Positions 52,975 to 63,152 are shown, numbered from the stretch's first letter. The stretch: 64,000 bases of DNA from Moraxella nasibovis (GCF_029581575.1 NZ_CP089975.1:868001-932000), one strand, 5' to 3'. Notes: generated by a model from the sequence alone, not told the origin. Numbers and translations are program-made.

Positions 52975-53273
52975 GAATCTACTTTTGGCAAGGCTTGAAT
53001 GAAAGGCTTAATCTCCACATGGCTGTACACACCACCATGCAAATAAGGCTCATCATTTGCCCAAGCTTGCGCCTGTGCCAAGTCGTCAAAGTGTGCAATG
53101 ATAAAGCTGCCACTCATGGCAGGCTTGCCGTGAGCGATGGGTGTGGGGCCTGCGATGACCAGACGATTTTGGGCATGAAGGGCGGTGAGGCGCTCTAAAT
53201 GAGCAGGGCGAATCTCAGCTCGCTTGGCGGTACTGTCGGCGACATCATGACCGATGATGGCAAATAATGGCAT
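52971..53273 (-). CDS. YciI family protein
   Basis: A 100-aa ferredoxin-like fold protein of the YciI/YCII family: FAIIGHDVADSTAKRAEIRPAHLERL with the conserved His (R.aHl..l), SGSFIIAHFDDLAQAQAW with the conserved Asp, and NDEPYLHGGVYSHVEIKPF. YciI proteins are small dimeric putative enzymes of unknown substrate. Head gene of the small operon with the coiled-coil protein and mnmC. Confidence 0.88.
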   Translation of the reverse strand: MPLFAIIGHDVADSTAKRAEIRPAHLERLTALHAQNRLVIAGPTPIAHGKPAMSGSFIIAHFDDLAQAQAWANDEPYLHGGVYSHVEIKPFIQALPKVDS

Positions 53274-53411
53274 GAGTTTTTCCTTTTTTTGGTTAAAATA
53301 AGTTTGGCTCAGATGGCTTTGTCTTGCGTGGCTTGTTTTAAAAAGCTTGTTTTGGGTGCTTGATTGGTTTGCTTAAACTTCATAGACTGTCATAATGCTT
53401 GCCTTACATCA

Positions 53412-54029
53412 TTAAGGCTTGACATTATCCTTGCGAATGTGATTTCTTAACGCATAAAACATCGCCGCCATAAAAATCACCATCACAATCATGTCGCCAA
53501 AAGCAGTGAACTCACCCCAGTACACGCCGCCCATGAACACAAAGGCAAAAAAAGCATGCAGGCCTGCCATCAGCACAAAAAACCCCACCCACGCCCAATG
53601 CAGCTTTCGCCAGCCATTAACACTGAGCGCAAAGACAGGTGAGAGAAATTTTTCAATGGCGGATTGTTTGTTCAAAAACAGTGGTGACACCGCCAATGCA
53701 AAGGCAAAGCCTAAGTTAATCAAAACAGCTTTTAGGCGAATGTAAAAATCATCTCTAAATGCCAAAGTCAAGCCGCCAAAGACCACCGTCATGAGCAGCA
53801 CGAAAACCTGCTGTTTTTCAAGGCGAAACTTTTGATTAACAAACAAAAAGCCATACACCACGAGCGTCGCCAGACTCAGCCCCAGCGTTGCGACGATGAT
53901 GTGATTGTTCGTCGTCGCCCCCGTCAAGCCAAACACATCAAGCAAAGGATGGTGCGGATTGGTCTGGTCGGTGGTCTTGTAAAGATAAAAAAAGACGATG
54001 AGGGGAATGTAGTCAAATAAGGCTTTCAT
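53412..54029 (-). CDS. yciB: Inner-membrane septation protein YciB (IspZ)
   Basis: A 205-aa polytopic protein with five to six transmembrane helices, starting MKALFDYIPLIVFFYLYK, the YciB start, with FGGLTLAFRDDFYIRLKAVLIN and LSVNGWRKLHWAWVGFF as the family core. YciB interacts with elongation and division proteins and affects envelope integrity. Next to the YciI gene, as yciB and yciI are in E. coli. Confidence 0.92.
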   Translation of the reverse strand: MKALFDYIPLIVFFYLYKTTDQTNPHHPLLDVFGLTGATTNNHIIVATLGLSLATLVVYGFLFVNQKFRLEKQQVFVLLMTVVFGGLTLAFRDDFYIRLKAVLINLGFAFALAVSPLFLNKQSAIEKFLSPVFALSVNGWRKLHWAWVGFFVLMAGLHAFFAFVFMGGVYWGEFTAFGDMIVMVIFMAAMFYALRNHIRKDNVKP

Positions 54030-54113
54030 GAAAGGTCGGCAGCTGATAAAAGTGTATAGTTTAAAATAAAATGACGAAAAATAAAACCCAAATTTGTCAG
54101 CACGCCGCCAAAA

Positions 54114-54147
54114 ACAAAAAATAGCCCAAAATAAGGGCTATTTTCAT
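54114..54147 (-). terminator. Terminator after ppa
   Basis: AAATAGCCC (54118-54126 region) pairs with GGGCTATTT (54135-54143); T-rich on the minus strand. Lies between ppa and yciB. Confidence 0.75.
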
Positions 54148-54164
54148 GCTTTAAAACGCTAAAA

Positions 54165-54695
54165 TTATTTTTCAGTCCAGCGTTTTTGACTCTCTACGAT
54201 GACCGCTTTGGCCTCATCAATGCCAAAGAAACCTTCAACCTTGGTTGTACCTGCTTTTTTTAGGTCTTTGTAGTGGTTGAAGTGAAATTCTAGCTGTTTG
54301 ATGAATTGGGCTGGCAAGTCTTCTAGTGAGTTGTAAGCATTGCCGTTGTTGCGGTCGTCTGCTGGCACGACGATGATTTTATCATCTACTTCGCCATCAT
54401 CAACAAATTTCATCACGCCCAAGACTTTGGCTTTTAGGAAAATGCCTGTGGTCAGTGGCTGTTCGGTGAAAATTAATGCGTCCAGCTCATCGCCGTCTTC
54501 GTCTAGGGTTTGTGGGATAAAGCCGTAGTTGCAAGGCTTGGCAAAAGCGATCGGCTCAACACGGTCAAGCTCAAAGCACGCCAACTCACGGTTCCACTCA
54601 ATCTTGTGATTTGAGCCTGCTGGGATTTCCACAACGACATTGATCACGCCGCCAGCCACATCGCCTGCGTCTAAAATTTGGTTAAAATCTGCCAT
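54165..54695 (-). CDS. ppa: Inorganic pyrophosphatase
   Basis: Family I soluble pyrophosphatase, hydrolysing PPi released by biosynthetic reactions. The 176 aa equal the E. coli length. Conserved residues: VVEIPAGSNHKIEW (Lys), PCNYGFIPQT (Tyr), the signature DGDELDALIF (three Asp metal ligands) and DEKI-like DDKIIVVPADD. Start ATG 54695 has TTGGAG 7 bases upstream; the frame runs four codons further. Confidence 0.97.
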   Translation of the reverse strand: MADFNQILDAGDVAGGVINVVVEIPAGSNHKIEWNRELACFELDRVEPIAFAKPCNYGFIPQTLDEDGDELDALIFTEQPLTTGIFLKAKVLGVMKFVDDGEVDDKIIVVPADDRNNGNAYNSLEDLPAQFIKQLEFHFNHYKDLKKAGTTKVEGFFGIDEAKAVIVESQKRWTEK

Positions 54696-54752
54696 AAAAT
54701 GCTCCAAAATAGGTTGGTTAGTTAAAAATTCAAAAAACGCCCCATTGTAATA

Positions 54753-55493
54753 TTAAATCGCTCTAAGTGCAATTATTCCTTCATGCCTAAGCTGAATATT
54801 TTTAATGAATTTTTGAATAAAGGCGTGCGTGTCATCGGCGGTAAATTTGCCAAAGCTTGCCAGTTTGACCATGCTCATGCCCGCATAGCCACACGGATTG
54901 ATGGCGTTAAAGGCGGTCAAATCATTGCTTAGGTTGATGGCGATGCCATGATAGCTGTGTCCTTGCTTGATTTTAAAGCCTAGGCTTGCGATTTTGCCAA
55001 GCATATCGCCATCATTATTATAGACATACACACCAGGGGCGTCCTTGCGAGCCTTGGCAGTCAGCTCATCTGGCAAATATTCGCTCACCACATCTTCAAT
55101 CGCTTGCTCGGCATGGCTGACCAAATCACGCACGCCAAGCCCAAGCGTGTGCAAATCCCACAGCCAATACACCACAAGTTGCCCTGTGCCGTGCCAAGTC
55201 ACCTGTCCGCCACGGTCGGTTTTGATGATGGGTGTGCCAGTGTGGTACAAAATATGCTCTTCTTTGCCCGCCTGCCCAAGTGTATAGACATCTTGATGCT
55301 CGACAACCCACAGCTCATCAGGCGTGGTTTTACCGTATTTTTTTGCGTCAATGCGTGCCAAAATGCAAGACAGCATCGCATCATGCGTGTGGTTATACTC
55401 AGCGTGAATGTGCGTGCTGGTATGTAGTCGTTCCCACTGTAAATCTTGGTTGTCAAGCGTGGCTAAATCAAGCGAAATGGCAGAATGAGTCAT
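54753..55493 (-). CDS. lipB: Octanoyltransferase LipB
   Basis: Transfers octanoyl from ACP to lipoyl domains, first step of lipoate synthesis. It shows DRGGQVTWHGTGQLVVYW (RGG.vt.HGpGQ), the lysine region GKIASLGFKI and the catalytic cysteine in INPCGYAGMSM. With ATG 55493 the protein is 246 aa; the frame is open to 55643 but that N-terminus (Lys-rich) does not belong to the family. No clear ribosome-binding site. lipA is not in the window. Confidence 0.93.
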   Translation of the reverse strand: MTHSAISLDLATLDNQDLQWERLHTSTHIHAEYNHTHDAMLSCILARIDAKKYGKTTPDELWVVEHQDVYTLGQAGKEEHILYHTGTPIIKTDRGGQVTWHGTGQLVVYWLWDLHTLGLGVRDLVSHAEQAIEDVVSEYLPDELTAKARKDAPGVYVYNNDGDMLGKIASLGFKIKQGHSYHGIAINLSNDLTAFNAINPCGYAGMSMVKLASFGKFTADDTHAFIQKFIKNIQLRHEGIIALRAI

Positions 55494-55729
55494 GGTTATG
55501 ATGGTTTTTGTTGTGATGATTGTTGCATTATTGTACTCTGATTTTGTGGTTTTTTTAAGTAATTTTTGGCAAATTTTGATGGCTTTGGCGATGGCTTGCC
55601 AAAAATGATGCCAAAAATTGACAAATATGAGAAAACTTCTCAAAAATTTGCAACATTTTTAGCAAAAACGGTGCAAATTGGCAAAATTTTCGGTATGATA
55701 GCGGTTTTATTAGTATTTTTAGGGTCGTC

Positions 55730-56947
55730 ATGCAAACCGCCAAGCCCATCATTACTTCGTTATTAGATAATGATTTGTACAAATTCACCATGCTCCAAGC
55801 CATGCTACACCAGTTTCCCCAGACGCATGGTGTGTATCGTTTTCGCTGTCGCAATAACGACCAGCTTGCTTTTGATTTGGGCGACATTAAAGATGATGTA
55901 GAGACTCAGCTTGACTTTTTGTGTTCGCTCAAATTCAAACAAGACGAGCTGGATTATCTTAGAAGTTTGCGGTTTATTAAGACGGATTTTGTGGATTATT
56001 TGGAGCTGTTTCAATTAAAACGCCGATTCATCAAGGTCTGGGCGGACGATGAAAATCGCCTAAACATTGAGATTGAAGGAGCGATGATTCAGGCGATGTT
56101 CTTTGAGATTTTTGTGCTTGCCATTGTCAATCAGCTGTATTATGAGCGACTCAATGACAATCACGCCATCAGCGAAGGACAAAAACGGCTTGATGAAAAA
56201 GTGCGAATTTTAAAGCATTATGAAATGCTGCAACAATCCGACCTAAAAAATCCGCCTTTTACGGTGGCAGATTTTGGCACTCGTCGCCGTTATTCAAAAG
56301 ATTGGCATTATCATGTGGTCAAAACGCTTGCCAAAGAGTCGCCATCTATTTTTCGTGGCACGAGCAATGTTTATCTTGCCAAAGAGCTGGGGCTGACCCC
56401 AATTGGTACGATGGCACATGAGTTCATGCAGGCGTTTCAGGCATTAGATGTGCGTCTAAGAGACAGCCAAAAGGCGGCTTTGGAGGCGTGGGTGCGTGAA
56501 TACCGTGGCGATTTGGGCATTGCTTTGACCGATGTGGTGGGCATGGACGCATTTTTAAGGGATTTTGATTTGTACTTTGCCAAGCTGTTTGACGGTCTGC
56601 GTCATGACTCTGGCGATCCGTACGAATGGGGTGATAAGGCGATTCGTCACTACCAGATGCTAAAAATCGATCCAAAAACCAAAAGTCTGACTTTCAGTGA
56701 TGGACTGACCTTAGAAAAGGCATGGGATTTGCACCAATATTTTAAAGAGCGTATCAAAACAGGCTTTGGCATCGGCACAAATCTTACCAATGATGTGGGG
56801 CTGACGCAGTTAAATATCGTGTTAAAGCTCGTGCAGTGCAACGGTCAGCCAGTCGCCAAGCTCTCTGACAGCCCTGGCAAGACCATGATTGATGACGATA
56901 CTTATTTGGCGTATTTACGACAAGTATTTGGCATTGATGGTGAGTAA
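55730..56947 (+). CDS. pncB: Nicotinate phosphoribosyltransferase PncB
   Basis: Salvages nicotinate to NAMN in NAD synthesis, ATP-stimulated through a phospho-histidine. Starts with [17 protein letters not shown], the classic NAPRTase start; [12 protein letters not shown] and [24 protein letters not shown] contain the substrate-binding residues and the phosphorylated His; [13 protein letters not shown] and GIGTNLTND follow. 405 aa against 400 in E. coli. Confidence 0.97.
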   Translation: MQTAKPIITSLLDNDLYKFTMLQAMLHQFPQTHGVYRFRCRNNDQLAFDLGDIKDDVETQLDFLCSLKFKQDELDYLRSLRFIKTDFVDYLELFQLKRRFIKVWADDENRLNIEIEGAMIQAMFFEIFVLAIVNQLYYERLNDNHAISEGQKRLDEKVRILKHYEMLQQSDLKNPPFTVADFGTRRRYSKDWHYHVVKTLAKESPSIFRGTSNVYLAKELGLTPIGTMAHEFMQAFQALDVRLRDSQKAALEAWVREYRGDLGIALTDVVGMDAFLRDFDLYFAKLFDGLRHDSGDPYEWGDKAIRHYQMLKIDPKTKSLTFSDGLTLEKAWDLHQYFKERIKTGFGIGTNLTNDVGLTQLNIVLKLVQCNGQPVAKLSDSPGKTMIDDDTYLAYLRQVFGIDGE

Positions 56948-56996
56948 TTTGACCGTTTCTATCAAATACTAAAATTACCAAAAACTATGCGGTCTT

Positions 56997-57083
56997 GTAG
57001 GTTGGGTTGAGCAAAGCGAAACCCAATAAATTCAATGAGTTACGCCACAAAATGTTGGGTTACGCTCAGCTCGCCCTACGCCC
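56997..57083. repeat. REP-family element between pncB and xseB
   Basis: GTAGGTTGGGTTGAGCAAAGCG...AACCCAATAAATTCAATGAGTTACGCC...GTTGGGTTACGCTCAGCTCGCCCTACGCCC: both arms, in the opposite order to the island copies, well away from the accessory patches. Confidence 0.8.
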
Positions 57084-57102
57084 TAAAAAACTGTCTTGCT
57101 TA

Positions 57103-57306
57103 TCAAACCGATTCGTCATCAAATGCCTTTGCTAAGGCTTGCTCTACCGCCAAAATGCGTTCTTGGCAAATTTTGTAGGCGGCGATGGACTCTTCAACGG
57201 TGGTCACCAGATTGTCAATGTCTAGCTCGTCTGACTTTTCTAACTGTTCGGCATTGGTTTTTAAAATATGATAAGCGTCTTTAAAGGTGCTTGGTGCTGT
57301 GGTCAT
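57103..57306 (-). CDS. xseB: Exodeoxyribonuclease VII small subunit
   Basis: A 67-aa helical protein that with XseA forms the single-strand nuclease ExoVII. TFKDAYHILKTNAEQLEK, then LVTTVEESIAAYKICQERILAVEQAL is the XseB pattern (fEeal..Le.iv..Le.g.lsLeesl..fe.G..L...c...L..ae). xseA is not adjacent. Convergent with pncB across a REP. Confidence 0.88.
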   Translation of the reverse strand: MTTAPSTFKDAYHILKTNAEQLEKSDELDIDNLVTTVEESIAAYKICQERILAVEQALAKAFDDESV

Positions 57307-57426
57307 GGTTTGTCCTGTTTTAAGAGGCTGTTGGGAAATTGTTGGAAAGCTGCTTAAAAAACTTCAATGGGCAGAGCAACCATTGTAATGTAAAATCATC
57401 GCTTTGTTAAGTGTTGTTTGTTCGTA

Positions 57427-58878
57427 TCATTCGCCAATGTCCAAGCACCAGTATTTGGTCGTTACATATTCATCCATGCCATATTTTGAACCTTCACGCC
57501 CAAAGCCAGATTCTTTAACCCCGCCAAAGGGGGCGACTTCGGTGGACAGCAGTCCTGTGTTTTGGGCGACCATGCCGTATTCTAGGCGCTCCGTTACTCG
57601 CCATGAGCGTGCGTGATTGTCTGTATAAAAATACGCCGCCAAGCCATAGGGCGTATCGTTCGCCTGTGCGATGACCTCGCTTTCTGTATCAAAAGGATAA
57701 AGGGCGGCAATCGGTGCAAAAATCTCTTCGTGAGCGATACGCATCTGACTGGTAATGTCTGTCACGACGGTCGGCAAAAAGCACGCTGGGTGCTTGGGGT
57801 GGGGCGTGCCACCTGTGATGAGCGTTGCGCCCTTGTCTAGGGCGTCTTTGAGTAGCTCTTGGGTATTTTTGATGGCTTTTTCATTGATTAAGCAGCCCAA
57901 ATCAGGGTCGTCAAGTCCGCTACCTACCGACAGCGCTTCGACTTTTTGCTTAAATAGACTGACAAATTCATCAAAAATGCCTCGCTGTACATAAATGCGA
58001 TTGGCACAGACGCAAGTTTGCCCTGCATTGCGGTATTTTGAGCTCATCACGCCTTCGATGGCTTTGTCAATATTGGCATCGTCAAAGATGATGAATGGTG
58101 CATTGCCGCCCAATTCTAGCGAGAGTTTTTTGAGTGTGGATGCAGACTGTGCCATGAGTAGTTTGCCCACTTGGGTGGAGCCAGTGAATGACAGTTTTTT
58201 GATGTCGGGATGTTCAGTCAGCACACTGCCGATGACCTTGGCTTCGCCTGTGACGATTTGTAATACGCCTTTTGGCAGACCTGCTTGAATGGCAAGCTCG
58301 CCCAGAGCTAGGGCGGAAAAAGGCGTTTGGCTGTCTGGTCGGACAATCATCGTACAGCCTGATGCCAACGCTGGTGCGACTTTGCGAGTAATCATCGCTG
58401 CTGGAAAGTTCCAAGGGGTGATGGCGGCACAGACGCCGATGGGCTGTTTTAGGACGATGTGGCGGAGTTTGGCGTGCTTGGCGGGTATGGTGTCGCCATA
58501 AATGCGCTTGCCTTCTTCGGCAAACCAGCGGATAAAGCTGTTGGCATAGCCGATCTCGCCTTTGGATTCTTTGAGCGGTTTGCCTTGCTCGGTGGTCATG
58601 ATGAGCGCCAAATCATCGATGTTTTGGTCAATCAAATCCGCCCAGCGGTGCAAAATCTCGCCTCGTTCAAAGGCGGTCTTATCCGCCCAAGCTTTCTGTG
58701 CGTCTTTGGCGAACTGCACAGCATCCCTGACTTCATCTGCTGACAGGTCAGGAATGCTGCCGATGATGGTCTGGTCAAAAGGATTGGTAACATCAATGCG
58801 CTTGCCGTGCGCTGATTGGCGCCATTCGTGGTTGATGAGTGCGTGCTGACGAAATAAGGTGGGGTTTTGTAGCTGCAT
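57427..58878 (-). CDS. gabD: NADP-dependent succinate-semialdehyde dehydrogenase GabD
   Basis: Aldehyde dehydrogenase that oxidises succinate semialdehyde to succinate, the last step of the GABA shunt. The 483 aa equal GabD. Seen are VCAAITPWNFPAAMITRK, the catalytic Glu in LELGGNAPFIIFDDA and Cys in NAGQTCVCANRIYV, and EEIFAPIAAL. The cofactor-binding segment reads MIVRPDSQTPFSAL, where E. coli GabD has KPAS; the Lys to Arg and Ala to Asp changes are unusual. Start ATG 58878 has AAAGGATC upstream; the frame is open 30 codons further. No gabT in the window; the next gene is a dicarboxylate-type transporter. Confidence 0.92.
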   Translation of the reverse strand: MQLQNPTLFRQHALINHEWRQSAHGKRIDVTNPFDQTIIGSIPDLSADEVRDAVQFAKDAQKAWADKTAFERGEILHRWADLIDQNIDDLALIMTTEQGKPLKESKGEIGYANSFIRWFAEEGKRIYGDTIPAKHAKLRHIVLKQPIGVCAAITPWNFPAAMITRKVAPALASGCTMIVRPDSQTPFSALALGELAIQAGLPKGVLQIVTGEAKVIGSVLTEHPDIKKLSFTGSTQVGKLLMAQSASTLKKLSLELGGNAPFIIFDDANIDKAIEGVMSSKYRNAGQTCVCANRIYVQRGIFDEFVSLFKQKVEALSVGSGLDDPDLGCLINEKAIKNTQELLKDALDKGATLITGGTPHPKHPACFLPTVVTDITSQMRIAHEEIFAPIAALYPFDTESEVIAQANDTPYGLAAYFYTDNHARSWRVTERLEYGMVAQNTGLLSTEVAPFGGVKESGFGREGSKYGMDEYVTTKYWCLDIGE

Positions 58879-59190
58879 GGATGATCCTTTTGGTTTTTGT
58901 TGTTGGTACTGCGCTGTGGGCGGTGCTTGTATGTTAAACCGCATAATAACCGTACAATATTGAACCAAAATTGTAACAGCAACAATAAATTATTTTGCGT
59001 TATGTAACCTTTGTGTTATTATGATGTAATCTATGCCAATAGGATTTAGGCATAAAACATCATTGATGATTTGCTATCAGTCATGCATACCGCTGGATTT
59101 GGCGAGAGCATGGCTATTTTCATGGCTGTTTTTTGAATGTTTGAATTGGATATTTGGCATTCCAAGCAGCTGCTTTAAAAGGAACTTCAC
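58879..59190. other. Divergent promoter region gabD / DASS transporter
   Basis: About 310 bases without a gene. Facing right, TTGCGT (58995-59000), 16 bases, TATTAT (59017-59022) is a plausible promoter with a leader of about 160 bases before the transporter, whose start has AAAGGAAC. No binding-site repeat was recognised. Confidence 0.5.
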
Positions 59191-60630
59191 ATGGTTCAAC
59201 CAACTCAACAAAAAGATTTCTCATTAGAGACTGATTATCAGCATAATGATAATCACACTCCACCGTCAGGTAAGGTACGAAAAGATGTGATCAAAGGCGT
59301 CGTCATCACCACCATCGCTGCGATCATCGCTTATTTTATGGCGACAAGCATTTTGCCATTTGAGCCTCTGGTCAATAAAGGCTTGGCGCTGGCGACATTC
59401 ATCGGTATTTTGTGGCTGACAGAGGCGATTCACATCACCGCCACCGCCATCTTAGTGCCGATGCTGGCGATTTTTATTGGCATTCCAGAGTTTGACACCA
59501 AAAAAGCACTGGCAAGTTTTGCCGACCCCATCATCTTCGTGTTCTTTGGTGGTTTTGCGCTGGCGGCAGCACTTCATGTCCAAAAGCTAGACCGTAAAAT
59601 CGCCTTTGGCATCGTCAGTCTGGCTGGGGGTCATCTGGGTCGAGCGATCGTGCTGATCTTTGGTGCGACTGCATTATTGTCAATGTGGATCAGTAATACC
59701 GCAACGGCAGCGATGATGTTGCCATTGGCAGTCGGTCTGTTAAGCCATGTTGACAGCCAAAAAGACCGCAACACCTTTATTTTTGTACTGCTAGGCATCG
59801 CATATTCAGCGTCTATCGGTGGTATTGGCGCTTTGGTTGGCTCACCACCAAACGGCATCGCTGCCAAAGAGCTTGGTCTTGACTTTGTGGGCTGGATGAA
59901 ATTTGGTCTGCCTGTGATGCTTGTGATGTTGCCAACGCTACTGATTGCCATGTACTTTGTGCTGCGTCCTAAGCTAAACCTTAGAGTGAGCGTCGAGCGT
60001 GAAGACATCCCTTGGACAATGCCACGCATTCTGACCATCGTGGTGTTTTTGATCACGGCATTTAGCTGGATTTTTGGCAAGCAGTTGGGTGATGCCTTTG
60101 GCTTTAAGTCGCCAGATACGGTGATTGCCCTGTTTGCTGCGGTGGCAGTATTGCTGCTTGGTTTGGTGAGCTGGAAGCAAGTGTCGGACAACACCGACTG
60201 GGGCGTACTCATGCTGTTTGGCGGTGGTATTGCCCTGTCTGACATCATGAGAAGTACCGGTGCATCTGCGGTGCTTGCTGAGCAGATTTCTGGCGGTCTG
60301 GCGGGTGCATCTGCACTTGTGGTCATTCTTGCGGTGTCAGCTTTCATCATTTTCTTGACTGAGTTTACCAGTAATACCGCATCGGCAGCATTGCTTGTGC
60401 CACTATTTGCACCAATCGGCGCTGCGCTTGGCTTGCCTGAGCAGGTGTTGGTCATGGTTATTGGTATCGGGGCATCTTGCGCCTTCATGATGCCTGTCGC
60501 CACGCCGCCAAACGCCATCGTCATGGGTACAGGTCATGTGCGTCAAGGCGACATGATGAAGGTGGGCTTCTTCCTAAATCTCATAGCGGTCGTCATCGTC
60601 ACCATCATGGCGTATCTATTTTGGATGTAA
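59191..60630 (+). CDS. DASS-family (SLC13-type) sodium/dicarboxylate symporter
   Basis: A 479-aa membrane protein with about 11-12 helices and the two SNT signatures of the divalent anion:sodium symporters (MWISNTATAAMMLP and EFTSNTASAALLVP), plus GSPPNGIA and ATPPNAIVMG, the re-entrant substrate-binding hairpins. A hydrophilic N-terminus of about 35 residues precedes the first helix. Likely imports C4-dicarboxylates such as succinate; with gabD alongside, a dicarboxylate role is plausible but not shown. Confidence 0.92.
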   Translation: MVQPTQQKDFSLETDYQHNDNHTPPSGKVRKDVIKGVVITTIAAIIAYFMATSILPFEPLVNKGLALATFIGILWLTEAIHITATAILVPMLAIFIGIPEFDTKKALASFADPIIFVFFGGFALAAALHVQKLDRKIAFGIVSLAGGHLGRAIVLIFGATALLSMWISNTATAAMMLPLAVGLLSHVDSQKDRNTFIFVLLGIAYSASIGGIGALVGSPPNGIAAKELGLDFVGWMKFGLPVMLVMLPTLLIAMYFVLRPKLNLRVSVEREDIPWTMPRILTIVVFLITAFSWIFGKQLGDAFGFKSPDTVIALFAAVAVLLLGLVSWKQVSDNTDWGVLMLFGGGIALSDIMRSTGASAVLAEQISGGLAGASALVVILAVSAFIIFLTEFTSNTASAALLVPLFAPIGAALGLPEQVLVMVIGIGASCAFMMPVATPPNAIVMGTGHVRQGDMMKVGFFLNLIAVVIVTIMAYLFWM

Positions 60631-60670
60631 CTCCTTTGCCATCAATGGCATGGTACGGACAGATGTCCTT

Positions 60671-60703
60671 AAAACACCCCAAACTGATTTGGGGTGTTTT
60701 TTT
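60671..60703 (+). terminator. Terminator after the DASS transporter
   Basis: AAAACACCCCAAA pairs with TTTGGGGTGTTTT around CTGA, followed by TTT. Confidence 0.9.
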
Positions 60704-61102
60704 GTTGGATTGTGTTTTATTGTAAGTTTATGTAATTTTTTTAAATGAAAATGTGATATGAGGTCAAATTTGCGCCAAAAAATGCTGCAAAAATGCTATG
60801 ATGTTGTAAGTTGTAAATAGCCATGTAGCCACTTGTTGTTATCATTTTTGTCATTTTACTTACTTTCCTACCCAAAACCCTTTAATTTTTTAAATCTAAT
60901 GGATTGACTCAATTTGTTTAAGTTTGATTGATTTTATGGTGAGGGTGTGATGCAGGGATGCTAAGGATTGGTGTCTTGATTTGACTAAAAACCTGATTTA
61001 AAGCTTTGGCTAAGATAAAATTTTGGCTTAAATTAAAACCAAATAATCCATGTGCGGTCAATGGATGGCTGTGCGGATTTTTCTTTTATGGTCGAGTGTT
61101 TT
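60704..61102. other. Gene-free AT-rich stretch
   Basis: Nothing recognisable: AT-rich, several short A/T runs, no coding frame with a ribosome-binding site and no REP. It may carry the promoter of the next gene. Confidence 0.45.
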
Positions 61103-61420
61103 ATGATGTTACCAAAAAAGTTAGCGTTTTGCTCTGTATTGATGGCGGCGATGGCAATGCCTGCGATGGCGGATGGCTCGGTCTCTGCCGCTACGCTTGA
61201 TGCTGTGGAGTTTAATAATAAACAATTCAACAAAAATCGCACGCAAGCCATTCGCAAGCTGCAAGAGCGTGGCTATCAAGTGCGCAGCATTCAGCTAAAA
61301 TCGCATGGTGAGACGCCTGCATTTGTCATGTATGCCACAAAAAACGGCATGCGATATGTCATTAAGCTGACCTATGCCGACCTAAAAATCATTCAAGAAA
61401 CCCGCTTGGACGCCGTCTGA
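61103..61420 (+). CDS. Small periplasmic PepSY-like protein
   Basis: A 105-aa protein with signal peptide (MMLPKKLAFCSVLMAAMAMPAMA, cleavage after AMA). The mature part has a helix AIRKLQERGYQVRSIQLK followed by three beta-strands (TPAFVMYATKNGMRYVIKLTY, YADLKIIQE), which is the half-PepSY/BaeRF-like pattern of periplasmic regulators. Function unknown. The frame starts at 61052 but the signal peptide begins at ATG 61103. Confidence 0.72.
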   Translation: MMLPKKLAFCSVLMAAMAMPAMADGSVSAATLDAVEFNNKQFNKNRTQAIRKLQERGYQVRSIQLKSHGETPAFVMYATKNGMRYVIKLTYADLKIIQETRLDAV

Positions 61421-61621
61421 TACCAACCTTTCTACCCACTAAAACAACGCCGCTACAAAAGCGGCTTTGCCATTAAAGGCTGGCATGACAATAATGCTGG
61501 CAAATCAGCCACCAACCAGCAAATACCACAGGGCGAAAATTCGCCATTTTGCCCAATCTTGTAGCAAAATTGACCCAAAATCAACTTTGTCTGCCATTGT
61601 ATGTTAGAAAAATTATCAAAA

Positions 61622-61649
61622 TTGTCGCAAAATGTGATAAAATTATAAA
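61622..61649 (+). promoter_or_regulatory. Candidate promoter of pyrH
   Basis: TTGTCG (61622-61627), 16 bases, TATAAA (61644-61649), about 55 bases before the pyrH ATG. The preceding intergenic (61421-61621) holds only a weak GCCGCT/AGCGGC hairpin. Confidence 0.4.
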
Positions 61650-61703
61650 AATTTATCTATGAGCTTTTGGGTAAGTTTGATTGATTCACCAAATGGGGTA
61701 GTT

Positions 61704-62429
61704 ATGTCTGATAAAAATCCAAAATTTTCTCGTATTTTATTAAAACTGTCTGGCGAGGCGTTGGCGGGTGGTCGTGACATGGGCATTGATGCGTCCATTC
61801 TTGACCAGATGAGCCTATCTATTGCGCACTTGCGTGGCTTGGGCGTGCAGGTGGGCATCGTCGTCGGCGGTGGTAACCTATACCGTGGCTCAACCCTACA
61901 AAAAGAAGGCTTGGTCGGTCGTGTGACGGGTGATCAAATGGGCATGCTTGCCACGGTGATGAACGGTCTTGCCATGCGTGATGCACTGGTGCGTCGCAAC
62001 ATCACCACCCGACTCATGTCAGCGGTCGCCATCTCTACCATCGGTGAGCCGTATTCTAGCCGTGATGCCATTCGCCACCTTAATAACGGCGAAGTGTGTA
62101 TCTTTGTGGCAGGCACGGGCAACCCATTTTTTACCACCGACACGGCGGCGTGCTTGCGAGGCATTGAGATCGAAGCGGGCTTGATTTTAAAAGCGACCAA
62201 AGTCGATGGCGTGTATGACAAAGACCCAAGCATTCATGACGATGCCGTCAAATATGACAGCCTGTCTTTTGATGAAGTGCTTGAAAAGAAACTGGGGGTG
62301 ATGGATTTGACCGCCATCGCTTTGTGCCGTGAGCACAATGTGCCACTACAAGTCTTTGACATGAATAAGCCAAATGCGCTCTTGAATGTCGTGATGGGCG
62401 AGCCTGAGGGTACTCGGGTGTATCACTGA
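61704..62429 (+). CDS. pyrH: UMP kinase PyrH
   Basis: Hexameric uridylate kinase (UMP to UDP), regulated by GTP and UTP. Amino-acid-kinase fold with [63 protein letters not shown] and [14 protein letters not shown]. 241 aa as in E. coli. ATG 61704 follows GGGG at good spacing; the frame is open 15 codons upstream. It precedes frr and uppS in the conserved order pyrH-frr-uppS. Confidence 0.97.
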   Translation: MSDKNPKFSRILLKLSGEALAGGRDMGIDASILDQMSLSIAHLRGLGVQVGIVVGGGNLYRGSTLQKEGLVGRVTGDQMGMLATVMNGLAMRDALVRRNITTRLMSAVAISTIGEPYSSRDAIRHLNNGEVCIFVAGTGNPFFTTDTAACLRGIEIEAGLILKATKVDGVYDKDPSIHDDAVKYDSLSFDEVLEKKLGVMDLTAIALCREHNVPLQVFDMNKPNALLNVVMGEPEGTRVYH

Positions 62430-62567
62430 TCGCTTTTAACGGTAGATAGTCCGTATTTTTAAAGTATTTTAATTTTGAAAACTTTGTTAAATCCGTTTGT
62501 GCCTTATGCTTGTTTTTAAAGGTACTTTGATTTGGATTTAAACCATACAAACCATGAAGGAATGACC

Positions 62568-63122
62568 ATGATTAACGACATTAAAAAAGACGGCGAAGGT
62601 CGTATGCAAAAATCACTTGACGCCTTAGAGACAGCATTTGCCAAGCTGCGTACAGGGCGTGCGCATCCAGGCATCTTGTCAGGTGTGATGGTGAGCTACT
62701 ACGGCTCTGACATGCCACTCAACCAAGTCGCCAGCGTCAATGTTGAGGACAACCGCACGCTTTTGGTGCAGCCGTTTGATCGCTCTATGGTGCAGGCGGT
62801 AGATAAAGCGATTCGTGAGGCGGATTTGGGTCTAAACCCGATGACTGCCGATGTGATTCGTGTGCCAATGCCTGCCTTGACCGAAGAGACTCGCCGTGAC
62901 ATGCAAAAACTGGCTCGCTCTGATGCTGAGTCTGCGCGTGTGTCTGTACGCAATATCCGCCGTGACATGCTGGGCGACATCAAAAAACTGGTCAAAGACA
63001 AAGAAGTGAGCGAAGATGATGAGCGTCGTGCTGAGACCGACATCCAAAAGCTTACCGATGACTTCATTAAGACCATCGATGCTCGCCTTGCCAAAAAAGA
63101 AAGCGAGCTGATGGAAGTGTGA
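62568..63122 (+). CDS. frr: Ribosome recycling factor
   Basis: Splits post-termination ribosomes with EF-G. 184 aa: [43 protein letters not shown]-like [13 protein letters not shown], and the C-terminal helix ending KKESELMEV. An ATG at 62562 touches the ribosome-binding site GAAGGA (62556-62561), which is 6 bases from ATG 62568; the latter matches E. coli (185 aa). Confidence 0.97.
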   Translation: MINDIKKDGEGRMQKSLDALETAFAKLRTGRAHPGILSGVMVSYYGSDMPLNQVASVNVEDNRTLLVQPFDRSMVQAVDKAIREADLGLNPMTADVIRVPMPALTEETRRDMQKLARSDAESARVSVRNIRRDMLGDIKKLVKDKEVSEDDERRAETDIQKLTDDFIKTIDARLAKKESELMEV

Positions 63123-63152
63123 TTGCACACCTGATACATTGTGCAAACCAAA

